From: Candidatus Parcubacteria bacterium
GTDB taxonomy: Bacteria; Patescibacteriota; Minisyncoccia; Minisyncoccales; Staskawiczbacteraceae
DNA length: 16,763 nt
NCBI GenBank assembly: GCA_019658985.1
Contig: JAIFWS010000012.1
Location: forward strand, 1-16,763
Reading direction: 5' to 3'
In this document: one piece after another, positions 1-5,514 of the stretch
Layout of the letters: every line of letters starts with the position of its first letter
How positions within the stretch are numbered: position 1 is the stretch's first letter
The notes under the pieces: model-generated
What the model saw: only the letters and a program-made list of their open reading frames with translations
Database searches by the model: none
Told to the model about the DNA's origin: nothing
Translations under genes and position numbers: made by a program

Positions 1-1
1 G

Positions 2-136
2 GGAGGGATTATCGCGGCGATTTATCCCGTCAAAAGCGAGTACTGGTATTATTTATCGGCCTCTGCCACCGGTAACACTATTTTCAGCAGGACATTAGAC
101 GAACACAACACCGCGATTTACAAATATTTGCGATAG
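2..136 (+). CDS. mltG: Endolytic murein transglycosylase MltG, C-terminal end (partial)
   Basis: Only the last 44 codons are present, read in the frame starting at base 2 and ending at TAG 134-136; the gene begins left of the window. The peptide contains GGIIAAIYPVKSEYWYYL, a short linker, and then IFSRTLDEHN. This matches the conserved end of the YceG/MltG family (I.Aal.P...YLYFv...G.h.FS.T..EHn). In that family the protein is an inner-membrane endolytic transglycosylase that cuts nascent glycan strands and influences strand length. The catalytic Glu lies upstream and cannot be checked. No terminator lies between this stop and the next gene, so readthrough into the small gene at 204 is possible, although that gene has its own promoter-like sequence directly after this stop. 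Confidence 0.82.
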   Translation, partial: GGIIAAIYPVKSEYWYYLSASATGNTIFSRTLDEHNTAIYKYLR

Positions 137-165
137 TTGACGTAATTTAATTTTTAATGTATTTT
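137..165 (+). promoter_or_regulatory. Promoter for the small gene at 204
   Basis: TTGACG at 137-142 is followed after 17 bases by TATTTT at 160-165. It begins on the base after the mltG stop codon. The predicted start site, near 172, gives a leader of about 30 bases that carries the Shine-Dalgarno sequence AGGAG at 192-196. Confidence 0.5.
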
Positions 166-203
166 ATTAGCTAGCCCGACCCCGCTCCCAGAGGAGACGT
201 CAG

Positions 204-572
204 ATGACCAAGAGAATCGGACTAATCGCCGTACTGAGGGATCAGTTCACCTACTGCGACAGTAGGTTTATGATCCCGGCCTTCTTCGCCATGGTTTGTG
301 TCCTCATCGCCGGGTCCATGTATCATCGGGACATCATCCGCGGAAGACTCATGGCGGCGCCCGTCGCCATCAGTGAACTGGAAGAAGAGTGGCACATGGA
401 GGTCATCGAAGTGCTCCGCGCGGACGGCGAGGGCACTATCTATTCCGTACGCCGGGTCGGATCCCGGAAGGAGTATGGAGTAAGAATGGTCGGCGACCAG
501 ACGCTCCCCGACCGCTTCGTGGTCGCCCGGCCCTGTCCGGACGGCGAACCCCTCATCATCCCCGTCAAATGA
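204..572 (+). CDS. Small membrane-anchored protein of unknown function, GC-rich (paralogue A)
   Basis: A 122-residue protein that I do not recognise by name. Residues about 22-41 form one hydrophobic segment after a short basic N-terminus (KR, R), which suggests a single anchor with the C-terminal domain outside the cell. Residues about 55-122 look like a small beta-rich domain. Its end (GDQTLPDRFVVAR, then a Gly-containing turn and a hydrophobic strand) lines up with the end of the protein at 743-1042 (GDEPLPKRFAITR), so the two look like divergent paralogues. The start is well supported: AGGAG at 192-196 sits 7 bases before ATG. Codons end mostly in C or G and Leu is never TTA, unlike rplJ nearby. 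The gene forms its own cassette of promoter, gene and terminator. The codon use could reflect transfer or selection for expression; the function is unknown. Confidence 0.75.
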   Translation: MTKRIGLIAVLRDQFTYCDSRFMIPAFFAMVCVLIAGSMYHRDIIRGRLMAAPVAISELEEEWHMEVIEVLRADGEGTIYSVRRVGSRKEYGVRMVGDQTLPDRFVVARPCPDGEPLIIPVK

Positions 573-585
573 CGGAAGACCAAGC

Positions 586-630
586 CCCGGCGCGCGATTT
601 TTTGCGCGCCGGGTCTCTTTTTTTATTTTT
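586..630 (+). terminator. Rho-independent terminator after paralogue A
   Basis: A perfect 10-bp GC stem (586-595 with 604-613) has an 8-base loop and is followed by a T-rich tail at 614-630. It starts 13 bases after the stop codon at 572. Confidence 0.9.
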
Positions 631-638
631 AAAATAGG

Positions 639-673
639 TTGACAATTCTGAACTTTAGGGTAATAAGTATACT
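639..673 (+). promoter_or_regulatory. Promoter for the small gene at 743
   Basis: TTGACA is at 639-644, just past the previous terminator. The -10 element is ambiguous: TAATAA at 661-666 gives a 16-base spacer, while the better hexamer TATACT at 668-673 would need 23 bases. The leader is about 65-70 bases long. Confidence 0.5.
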
Positions 674-685
674 AGAACAACCCTC

Positions 686-735
686 CCGCCTCGGCAGGCG
701 GCAACTCAGAACCCGGAGATTCCGGGAGACAGGAG
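686..735 (+). promoter_or_regulatory. Structured 5' leader with two hairpins and a strong ribosome binding site
   Basis: Hairpin 1 is CCGCCT-cggc-AGGCGG at 686-701. Hairpin 2 is CCCGGA-gat-TCCGGG at 712-726. The Shine-Dalgarno AGGAG follows at 731-735, 7 bases before the ATG at 743, and so stays unpaired. The hairpins could stabilise the mRNA 5' end or be a binding site; the sequence does not show which. Confidence 0.5.
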
Positions 736-742
736 AAGTGTC

Positions 743-1042
743 ATGCGAGGAGTAATCGGGTCGATAGGGATCCTGATCTCCTTCGGAGCCCTCATGATGG
801 TGGGCATCTTGCTCTACCAACGATACCAGGGACCCGAGAAAATCATGGATCTGCCCGCCGAACAGGCCTACCAACTCGAGGGGAAGCCCTTTGAGGACAA
901 GAACGGCGCCACGGTCCAACTCGTATCGAGCGACTCGCGGCTCTACCTCGTCTTCGTCGGCGACGAGCCCCTGCCCAAGAGGTTCGCAATCACCCGAAAA
1001 ACCAAGAGTGGCAAACTCGAACTGGTAAATCTCGACCCCTGA
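743..1042 (+). CDS. Small membrane-anchored protein of unknown function, GC-rich (paralogue B)
   Basis: A 99-residue protein with no family I can name. Residues about 4-24 are one transmembrane segment with almost no preceding tail (MRGVIGS), followed by YQRYQG. The rest is a small domain of about 65 residues ending GDEPLPKRFAITRKTKSGKL, which aligns with the end of the protein at 204-572. This one lacks the longer N-terminal tail of its partner. The start is fixed by AGGAG 7 bases upstream. Codons strongly favour C or G at the third position (CTC/CTG for Leu, ATC, GTC, TAC), in contrast to the AT-rich rplJ that follows. It has its own promoter, structured leader and terminator, so it is probably expressed separately from its partner. 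An extracytoplasmic role is inferred only from topology. Confidence 0.75.
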   Translation: MRGVIGSIGILISFGALMMVGILLYQRYQGPEKIMDLPAEQAYQLEGKPFEDKNGATVQLVSSDSRLYLVFVGDEPLPKRFAITRKTKSGKLELVNLDP

Positions 1043-1048
1043 CCATCC

Positions 1049-1075
1049 CCCGCACAACGACGTGCGGGCTTTTTA
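1049..1075 (+). terminator. Rho-independent terminator after paralogue B
   Basis: CCCGCAC at 1049-1055 pairs with GTGCGGG at 1062-1068 around a 6-base loop and is followed by CTTTTTA. It begins 7 bases after the stop codon. Confidence 0.88.
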
Positions 1076-1104
1076 TTGACAAAATAGGCCATTTCGACTA
1101 GTAT
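1076..1104 (+). promoter_or_regulatory. Promoter of the rplJ-rplL operon
   Basis: TTGACA at 1076-1081, a 17-base spacer and TAGTAT at 1099-1104. The -35 overlaps the T tail of the preceding terminator. The predicted start near 1111 lies just before the L10 leader structure. TATAAA at 1102-1107 is an alternative -10 with a longer spacer. Confidence 0.65.
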
Positions 1105-1120
1105 AAAACCATTAAATAAG

Positions 1121-1198
1121 CCGCAGACAATAGGTACCGAAAGGGTAATTTCCTATCGAGGCACAAAGCTAGTTTCAACTGGCTTTATCTCTGTCTGC
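1121..1198 (+). promoter_or_regulatory. Ribosomal protein L10 leader (autoregulatory RNA)
   Basis: The region folds as a three-way junction. The closing helix is GCAGACA at 1123-1129 with TGTCTGC at 1192-1198. Arm A is ATAGG 1130-1134 with CCTAT 1152-1156, with a GAAA tetraloop inside at 1139-1142. Arm B is a 9-bp hairpin at 1165-1173 with 1178-1186, including one G-U pair. The order GCAGACA, AGGT, then CCTATCGAGG matches the conserved core of the bacterial L10 leader, where the L10-(L12) complex binds and controls rplJL. It lies directly before rplJ, as expected. Identification is by recalled consensus, not a covariance model search. Confidence 0.85.
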
Positions 1199-1219
1199 AG
1201 GTCGCAGGCTTTTTATTTT
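1193..1219 (+). terminator. Attenuator-type terminator inside the L10 leader
   Basis: GTCTGC at 1193-1198 pairs with GCAGGC at 1204-1209 (one G-U pair, loop AGGTC) and is followed by TTTTTATTTT. Its left arm is the same strand that closes the L10 leader helix, so the two structures exclude each other. It ends 22 bases before the rplJ start, which suggests transcription attenuation. Confidence 0.65.
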
Positions 1220-1241
1220 GCCAAATTAATAAAATACAAAT

Positions 1242-1751
1242 ATGGCACTTACAAAAGAGAAAAAACAGAAGTCTTTAGAAGACTTAAAAAAGTATATTGG
1301 AAAGCAGAAGTCAGTCGTTTTTGCTGATTTCTCAAAAGTAAATTCCAAGGATTTATTCAGCCTCAGAAAGCAATTAAAAGAAGCCGGCTGCAATTTGAAA
1401 ATCGCCAAGAAAACCTTGGTAAGGATCGCCTTCGGCCAGTCTAATATTTCTTTCTGGAACCACATCAAAAAAAGCGTACCGGGCCAATTAGCATTGGTTT
1501 TCGGACTTGAAGATGAAATCGCTCCGGCTAGGATTACCAATAAATTCACCAAGGTCAACGAGAATTTGAAGATTTTGGGGGGTATATTCGAAGCAAGGTT
1601 CATCGACCGGGATAAGGTATTGGCATTAGCCACTTTGCCTAGCCGTGATGAATTGCTTGGCAGGCTCATGGGTTCTATCTCAAGCTCTACCGCAAATTTT
1701 GTGAGGGTATTGGATAAGATCAGGGGAGAAAAAGAAAAGGTTGCAGTATAA
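1242..1751 (+). CDS. rplJ: 50S ribosomal protein L10
   Basis: A 169-residue protein of normal length for bacterial uL10. It builds the base of the ribosomal stalk, binding 23S rRNA with its N-terminal domain and L7/L12 dimers with its C-terminal helix. Family hallmarks are visible: KKQKSLEDLKKYIGKQKSVV near the start, the RKQLKEAG...LKIAKKTLVRIA segment at about 42-63, and a helical C-terminus (LGRLMGSIS ... VRVLDKIRGEKEK) for L12 docking. It starts at ATG 1242 with no Shine-Dalgarno; the bases before it are A/T rich. It is followed 21 bases later by rplL. Control is probably by the L10 leader and its terminator. The usual upstream partners rplK-rplA are absent here; the operon follows unrelated small genes. 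Confidence 0.96.
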   Translation: MALTKEKKQKSLEDLKKYIGKQKSVVFADFSKVNSKDLFSLRKQLKEAGCNLKIAKKTLVRIAFGQSNISFWNHIKKSVPGQLALVFGLEDEIAPARITNKFTKVNENLKILGGIFEARFIDRDKVLALATLPSRDELLGRLMGSISSSTANFVRVLDKIRGEKEKVAV

Positions 1752-1772
1752 TTAACATATAAATCAAATAAC

Positions 1773-2171
1773 ATGTCAGACGAAACAAAAATAGAAGTTC
1801 CAGCCAAGTTTGAAAAAATGGTGGCGGAAATCGAGAAAATGTCAATCGTAGAATTGGCAGAATTGGTAAAAGTATTGGAAGCTAAATTCGGCGTATCAGC
1901 CGCCGCTCCAGTTGCCATGATGGCCGCCGCAGCAGGACCCGTTGAAGAAAAAACTTCATTCAATGTTGAATTGAAAGAAGTGGGAGCACAGAAAATCGAA
2001 GTGATTAAAGTGGTCCGCGACGTGACTGCTAAAGGATTGAAAGAATCCAAAGACGTCGTTGACGCAGCCGCAACCGCTCCTCAAATGGTAAAAGAAGGAG
2101 TAAAGAAAGAAGAAGCTGAAGAAATCAAAAAGAAATTCGAAGCCGCAGGAGCAAAAGTAGAAATCAAATAA
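1773..2171 (+). CDS. rplL: 50S ribosomal protein L7/L12
   Basis: A 132-residue protein, slightly longer than the usual 120-125. It is the multicopy stalk protein that recruits translation GTPases. The N-terminal dimerisation helices are at about 8-42 (EKMSIVELAELVKVLEAKFGV), then an Ala/Pro-rich hinge at about 43-58. The C-terminal domain starts at EKTSFNVELKEVGAQKIEVI and contains the conserved GLKESKDVVD motif that contacts GTPases. The segment AATAPQMVKEGV is a few residues longer than the common form. It starts at ATG 1773 with no Shine-Dalgarno and probably relies on translation or transcript coupling with rplJ. A strong terminator follows, so the operon ends here. Confidence 0.97.
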   Translation: MSDETKIEVPAKFEKMVAEIEKMSIVELAELVKVLEAKFGVSAAAPVAMMAAAAGPVEEKTSFNVELKEVGAQKIEVIKVVRDVTAKGLKESKDVVDAAATAPQMVKEGVKKEEAEEIKKKFEAAGAKVEIK

Positions 2172-2183
2172 TTTCTATACAAC

Positions 2184-2211
2184 AAAAAAACCGCCCCTCG
2201 GGCGGTTTTTT
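2184..2211. terminator. Bidirectional terminator between rplL and the minus-strand operon
   Basis: CCGCCC at 2191-2196 pairs with GGGCGG at 2200-2205 around a CTC loop, flanked by seven A and six T bases. It can end both rplJL (plus) and the dgkA-pap2-gdh unit (minus), whose last small gene stops at 2221. Confidence 0.92.
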
Positions 2212-2220
2212 GTTTCCTTC

Positions 2221-2385
2221 TTAAAACCCTAGGTTACCATCGGTTACCGTGGCGTAGGCGCAAAACGCCCCAAACAGCAAAGCCAACAATACTACAAAAA
2301 CCACGATGGCCACGCCAACCGGACTAAGAAGCAAGAATTTGGATAACGCGATCGCTCCCGGATCGCCTTCAAAAATTATTGTCAT
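2221..2385 (-). CDS. Small hypothetical membrane protein, 54 residues
   Basis: A short gene starting at ATG 2385 and stopping with TAA at 2223-2221. Residues about 15-46 form one long hydrophobic helix (SKFLLLSPVGVAIVVFVVLL continuing to FCAY) after an acidic start, MTIIFEGDPG, and with a short polar tail. I do not recognise it. It is supported by position: it starts 23 bases after the dehydrogenase stop on the same strand and ends 10 bases before the shared terminator, filling the gap almost exactly. No Shine-Dalgarno is visible, as for most genes here. It could still be a chance reading frame; comparison with relatives would decide. Confidence 0.55.
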   Translation of the reverse strand: MTIIFEGDPGAIALSKFLLLSPVGVAIVVFVVLLALLFGAFCAYATVTDGNLGF

Positions 2386-2408
2386 GGGTTTTTCTTTTTA
2401 AAACTAGC

Positions 2409-3563
2409 TTAATCTATCATGCCTATCATGTCAATCCTGGAACTCTTCTGCCTTGCCTTGATCCTTTGCAGGGCGATTTCCAGACCGACTTTCCGGGGAT
2501 TCTTCTTGCTCTTGAGCGCCTCTTTCATGACGTGCTTGGTGTTTTTTATAATTTTACGCTGGACGGTTTCAAACATACGCTTTGGGTTATAGCCGCGGTA
2601 TTCCGCATAGGATGAAATCACTCCGCCAGCATTGGCGATAAAATCCGGCACGACCACAATCCCCTTCTGGAAAAATTCTTCTTCTATTTCTTCCGACATC
2701 GGAATATTTCCCGCCTCAACGATCACTTTGGTTTTTATGGCGTCTTTATTTTTTTCATTGATAACATTGGTAACCGATGCCGGGATCAGGATATCCGTTT
2801 CAATTTCCCAAAATTTTTCAGCGGAAACTTTTTCCCCTTTCGGATACTGGGCCAGCGGAGTCCGGTCTTTGACCATCTTGGCGATGATCTCTTTATCAAA
2901 TCCGTCTTTTTCAAAAACCGCAGCAGAGGCATCAGCCAGTGCGACAATTTTTGCTCCGGCTTCCGTCAGGAATTCATAAGCAAACGTCCCCACATTCCCA
3001 AATCCGTGAATGGAAATCCTCGCACCCTTAATATCAATATCTAATAATCCGGCAATCGTTTCCGTTGCCTTGGCTACGCCAAATCCAGTTGAACCGAATT
3101 CGTGCGGAATGCCGCACTTCTCCCCCTTCTTGCCAAATGAGACCATACAAAGATTGGCCGGCTTGCCGGTGGCGCTCCTCCAGTTCCCCGTCGCCTCAAC
3201 AAACCACTGCATTTCCTGTTCGCCGGTATTTACATCCGGCGCGGAAATATATTTTTTAGGAGTCAGATATTTTATGGCGCGGGCGAAACTCTGGATGTAT
3301 TGCTTCTTTAGTTCATCACTGCCGCCCTTCCAGACAATACCAGCCTTGGCTCCACCAAACGGCAAATCAGCTACAGAATTTTTAAACGTCATGGTCCGGG
3401 CTAATCTAAATACTTCTTCAACTGTTACCGTTGGCGACATCCTCAGCCCGCCTTTACCGGTCCCTAGTACCGTATTATCTATAACCAAAAAACCTTCCAT
3501 GCCGATTGCAGGATCATAAACTGATATCACATATTCAGGACCCAGGTTATCTTTGTTGATCAT
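2409..3563 (-). CDS. Glu/Leu/Phe/Val-family amino acid dehydrogenase, probably glutamate dehydrogenase
   Basis: 384 residues. Enzymes of this family interconvert an amino acid with its 2-oxo acid and ammonia using NAD(P). Visible motifs are GKGGLRMSP (35-43, K37), MTFKNS (58-63, K61), PFGGAKAGI (68-76, catalytic K73), PDVNT (109-113, D110), the Rossmann turn GFGNVG (187-192), PASVTNVIN (261-269) and DFIANAGGV (307-315). The spacing K37-K61-K73 equals that of the three lysines in clostridial GDH. A Lys at position 37 favours glutamate, because leucine dehydrogenases have a hydrophobic residue there. The N-terminus is short and of Leu/Val-dehydrogenase style (VISVYDPAIGMEG), and residues 134-156 carry an extra Cys-containing stretch. 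The start at 3563 overlaps the PAP2 gene by 17 bases. Substrate assignment is inference. Confidence 0.9.
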   Translation of the reverse strand: MINKDNLGPEYVISVYDPAIGMEGFLVIDNTVLGTGKGGLRMSPTVTVEEVFRLARTMTFKNSVADLPFGGAKAGIVWKGGSDELKKQYIQSFARAIKYLTPKKYISAPDVNTGEQEMQWFVEATGNWRSATGKPANLCMVSFGKKGEKCGIPHEFGSTGFGVAKATETIAGLLDIDIKGARISIHGFGNVGTFAYEFLTEAGAKIVALADASAAVFEKDGFDKEIIAKMVKDRTPLAQYPKGEKVSAEKFWEIETDILIPASVTNVINEKNKDAIKTKVIVEAGNIPMSEEIEEEFFQKGIVVVPDFIANAGGVISSYAEYRGYNPKRMFETVQRKIIKNTKHVMKEALKSKKNPRKVGLEIALQRIKARQKSSRIDMIGMID

Positions 3564-4086
3564 GGTTTTTTTTATACATTAAATAAAATTGATAAATTAT
3601 GAACGATGTTAAGGTTCCTAGTATGGCGCCTGCTGCAATATCCGCCGGCCAATGCACCCCCGCAAATATCCTGGCGATTCCTATAATAAGAGACGCTACG
3701 AAAAAGGCTATCCCCCATTTTTTATTGAAGTAGTACACAATCGCGCTTGCCGCAAAAAAGAATAACGCATGACCGGAGGGAAATGACTGGGAATCCTCAA
3801 AAACAGGCGTCCAGATAAGCCTCAAGAATTCTGGAACATCCATAAAAGGACGGGGCCTCTGGTAAAAAAGCAAAATGACGCCTTTCACCGCGAACCTTGC
3901 CACGAGCCCGGATGCGAGCGCCAGGCTAGCCATGGTCCGGTATTTTTTAAAAAACAAAAGGGACAATAAGCCTAGTCCCAGGAAATACGGAAAATAATCG
4001 GCAAGGAATATTCCTGCGGCATCCAGGATACTGTTCTTACCGGCGAAGCCATGGATAACATTAAAAATAGAAAGATCCAAACTCAT
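3547..4086 (-). CDS. PAP2-family membrane phosphatase, probable undecaprenyl-diphosphate phosphatase (BcrC/PgpB type)
   Basis: 179 residues with about five to six hydrophobic segments. The three phosphatase motifs are present: a K68...RPRP (77-80) first motif, PSGH at 103-106, and R139-x5-H145-x3-D149. The family removes phosphate from lipid phosphates at the outer face of the membrane; the BcrC branch regenerates undecaprenyl phosphate for peptidoglycan synthesis. Spacing between K68 and R77 is two residues longer than the textbook K-x6-RP. Its start overlaps the end of the upstream dgkA-like gene by 4 bases, and its end overlaps the dehydrogenase start by 17 bases, so the three genes are translated from one mRNA. 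Next to a DgkA-type kinase, a role in lipid carrier recycling is likely but not proven; phosphatidylglycerophosphate or other substrates are possible. Confidence 0.88.
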   Translation of the reverse strand: MSLDLSIFNVIHGFAGKNSILDAAGIFLADYFPYFLGLGLLSLLFFKKYRTMASLALASGLVARFAVKGVILLFYQRPRPFMDVPEFLRLIWTPVFEDSQSFPSGHALFFFAASAIVYYFNKKWGIAFFVASLIIGIARIFAGVHWPADIAAGAILGTLTSFIIYQFYLMYKKNHDQQR

Positions 4087-4436
4087 AAGTGCGGCAAGAA
4101 TATTAGCATACCAATAATAATCGAACCTAATGCGGACAGGAGTACCGCGCCCGCAGAAAAGTCTTTGATAATTTTCACGCGAGGATGATGGTCGGGATGC
4201 AAAATATCCAGGAATTTCTCAATCTGAGAATTTACTAATTCCAAACTCAACACCACCATCATCGTCAGGATCAAAATAGACTTCTCGATCCGGCTCAACC
4301 CCGACACGAGCATAATGAAAGTCACAACCGCAGCAATAAGGACCTGGATCCTGAAATTCCGCTCTTCTTTGAAAGCGGAAATCAGGCCGAAGAAAGCGAT
4401 CTTTAAACTATAAGAGAAGTCTTGTGTTTTTGCCAT
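4083..4436 (-). CDS. dgkA: DgkA-family lipid kinase (undecaprenol or diacylglycerol kinase)
   Basis: 117 residues, normal for this small trimeric membrane kinase, with three transmembrane helices. Conserved features are FKEERNFRIQ at 22-31, LELVNSQIEKFLD at 65-77 (E66, N69, E73 and D77 of the active-site helix), and KIIKDFSAGAVL at 88-99. In Gram-positive bacteria and relatives this family mostly phosphorylates undecaprenol; in enterobacteria it phosphorylates diacylglycerol. The neighbouring PAP2 phosphatase favours the undecaprenol role. It is the first gene of the minus-strand operon. The start at 4436 has no Shine-Dalgarno; a TACAAT hexamer in the upstream gap (4480-4475) could be its -10, but no good -35 goes with it. 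PAP2 follows with a 4-base ATGA overlap. Confidence 0.92.
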   Translation of the reverse strand: MAKTQDFSYSLKIAFFGLISAFKEERNFRIQVLIAAVVTFIMLVSGLSRIEKSILILTMMVVLSLELVNSQIEKFLDILHPDHHPRVKIIKDFSAGAVLLSALGSIIIGMLIFLPHL

Positions 4437-4557
4437 ATATTTGAGCTTAAGTTTAACACAATTTTAATGAGTTTATTGTAACATATCCCTTAGAAAAAGG
4501 TATTTACGGCGCCCAACCGCATCACCGAAAGATTTGCGGCCAGGGGTCGTCTTATAG

Positions 4558-4609
4558 TTATGAGCTGATTCATTGCTCATAGTTGAGCTTTTAATGAATC
4601 AGCTTATAA
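4558..4609. repeat. Long nested hairpin in the dgkA / LPXTG-gene intergenic region
   Basis: Bases 4558-4574 pair with 4593-4609 (17 bp, one G-U), and inside them GCTCA 4575-4579 pairs with TGAGC 4584-4588 around TAGT, leaving a TTTT bulge. It sits in the 238-base gap (4437-4674) between divergent genes. Apart from this and the next hairpin, I see no gene in the gap. Confidence 0.75.
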
Positions 4610-4625
4610 AAGGTCGAACCTTTTT
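4608..4625 (+). terminator. Short hairpin with T tail upstream of the LPXTG gene
   Basis: AAAAGGT at 4608-4614 pairs with ACCTTTT at 4618-4624 around CGA, running into T5. It abuts the long hairpin and lies 50 bases before the LPXTG gene start. It may be a terminator or attenuator; the stem is short and AT rich. Confidence 0.4.
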
Positions 4626-4674
4626 AAGTTAAAATAAACCACAAGAATACTATTATATTACAATCTACACGCCT

Positions 4675-5454
4675 ATGAATACAAAAAAAATTCTTTCGAT
4701 CGCATTCGTACTTGCTGTCGGACTATTCTTCGTAAACTCATTTCCGATGGCCGCTGTTGGCGATAACCCGACTCCAACTGTCACAACCTTAACACCTGCT
4801 ACTATCGTTCCAGGAAGCGCTGCCCAAACTTTGACCATTAACGGAAGCGGTTTTATGCAGGGATCTGTCGTAAACGTTAACGGCACTGCACGGACCACTA
4901 CCTATGTATCACCTACCCAGGTAACAATCCCTCTTACCGCAGCTGATCTTGCAAACGCTGCTAATTTAACCTTCACTGTAACTAATCCTAGTCCCGGAGG
5001 AGGAACTTCCGGCACAGTAACACTGGCTGTAACAGGAACCAATCCAACACCGGTCATTGTCAGCATCTCGCCTACCAGCGCCCCTGCGGGAAATGGCGCA
5101 TTCACTTTGACCGTCAACGGATCAAACTTTAATGCCAATTCCCAAATTCGATTTAACGGAATTGCCCGGCCAACTATCTTTGTCTCTCCAACCCAGCTTA
5201 CAACAACAATTCCGGCGACTGACGCATCCGTCACCGGCTCTTATATCGTTGATGTTGTAAACCCTATTCCGGGCGGAGGAACTTCCGGATCACTGGTATT
5301 TACCATTTCTCCTACTGGCACCACTCCAGGATTGCCAAACACCGGGTTCGGACCTCGTGAAGAAAACGCTTTATGGATCGCCCTTGCCGCACTTGGCGCC
5401 ATCGCCGCTACTGCTGCGATTACTTTGGTAGCAAAAAAAGCTTCAGCGAAGTAA
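4675..5454 (+). CDS. LPXTG cell-wall-anchored surface protein with two IPT/TIG-like domains
   Basis: 259 residues. A signal peptide covers about 1-27 (KK, hydrophobic core, then FPMAAVG). Two homologous beta-sandwich domains follow at about 34-119 and 124-211. Each begins TPTVTTLTP or TPVIVSISP, contains a TLTINGSGF / TLTVNGSNF strand and a YVSPTQ / FVSPTQ strand, and ends NPSPGGGTSG or NPIPGGGTSG; this resembles IPT/TIG folds. The C-terminus is a complete sortase signal: LPNTG at 220-224, a hydrophobic helix at about 232-253, then KKASAK. The sortase gene follows at once and is the likely partner, cutting between Thr and Gly. There is no Shine-Dalgarno; TATTAT at 4651-4656 could be the -10 of a short-leader promoter. 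Ligand or adhesion function is unknown. Confidence 0.9.
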   Translation: MNTKKILSIAFVLAVGLFFVNSFPMAAVGDNPTPTVTTLTPATIVPGSAAQTLTINGSGFMQGSVVNVNGTARTTTYVSPTQVTIPLTAADLANAANLTFTVTNPSPGGGTSGTVTLAVTGTNPTPVIVSISPTSAPAGNGAFTLTVNGSNFNANSQIRFNGIARPTIFVSPTQLTTTIPATDASVTGSYIVDVVNPIPGGGTSGSLVFTISPTGTTPGLPNTGFGPREENALWIALAALGAIAATAAITLVAKKASAK

Positions 5455-5470
5455 CATAAAGAGAGAACGT

Positions 5471-5498
5471 TAGAAGCCGGGCTGCGGCCCGGCTTCTA
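5471..5498 (+). terminator. Perfect 12-bp hairpin with UGCG tetraloop between the LPXTG and sortase genes
   Basis: Bases 5471-5482 pair with 5487-5498 around TGCG, closed by C-G, which fits the very stable cUNCGg loop class. The T tract after it (GTGTTTTCC) is weak, so it may be a partial terminator or an mRNA-stabilising stem that reduces sortase relative to its substrate. Confidence 0.7.
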
Positions 5499-5514
5499 AG
5501 TGTTTTCCAAAAAC

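Noticed and set aside
629..1057. A 142-codon minus-strand frame opposite the second small gene
   Set aside because: It is antisense to a gene with a promoter, Shine-Dalgarno and terminator, and its product resembles no protein family.
1226..2050. A 274-codon minus-strand frame opposite rplJ and rplL
   Set aside because: Both ribosomal genes are certain; the frame is a by-product of their codon use and has a Ser/Thr/Phe-rich, non-protein-like composition.
5500..5514. GTG at 5500 as sortase start
   Set aside because: It lies directly against the base of the 12-bp hairpin and adds five residues with no family similarity; ATG 5515 gives a complete anchor and domain.
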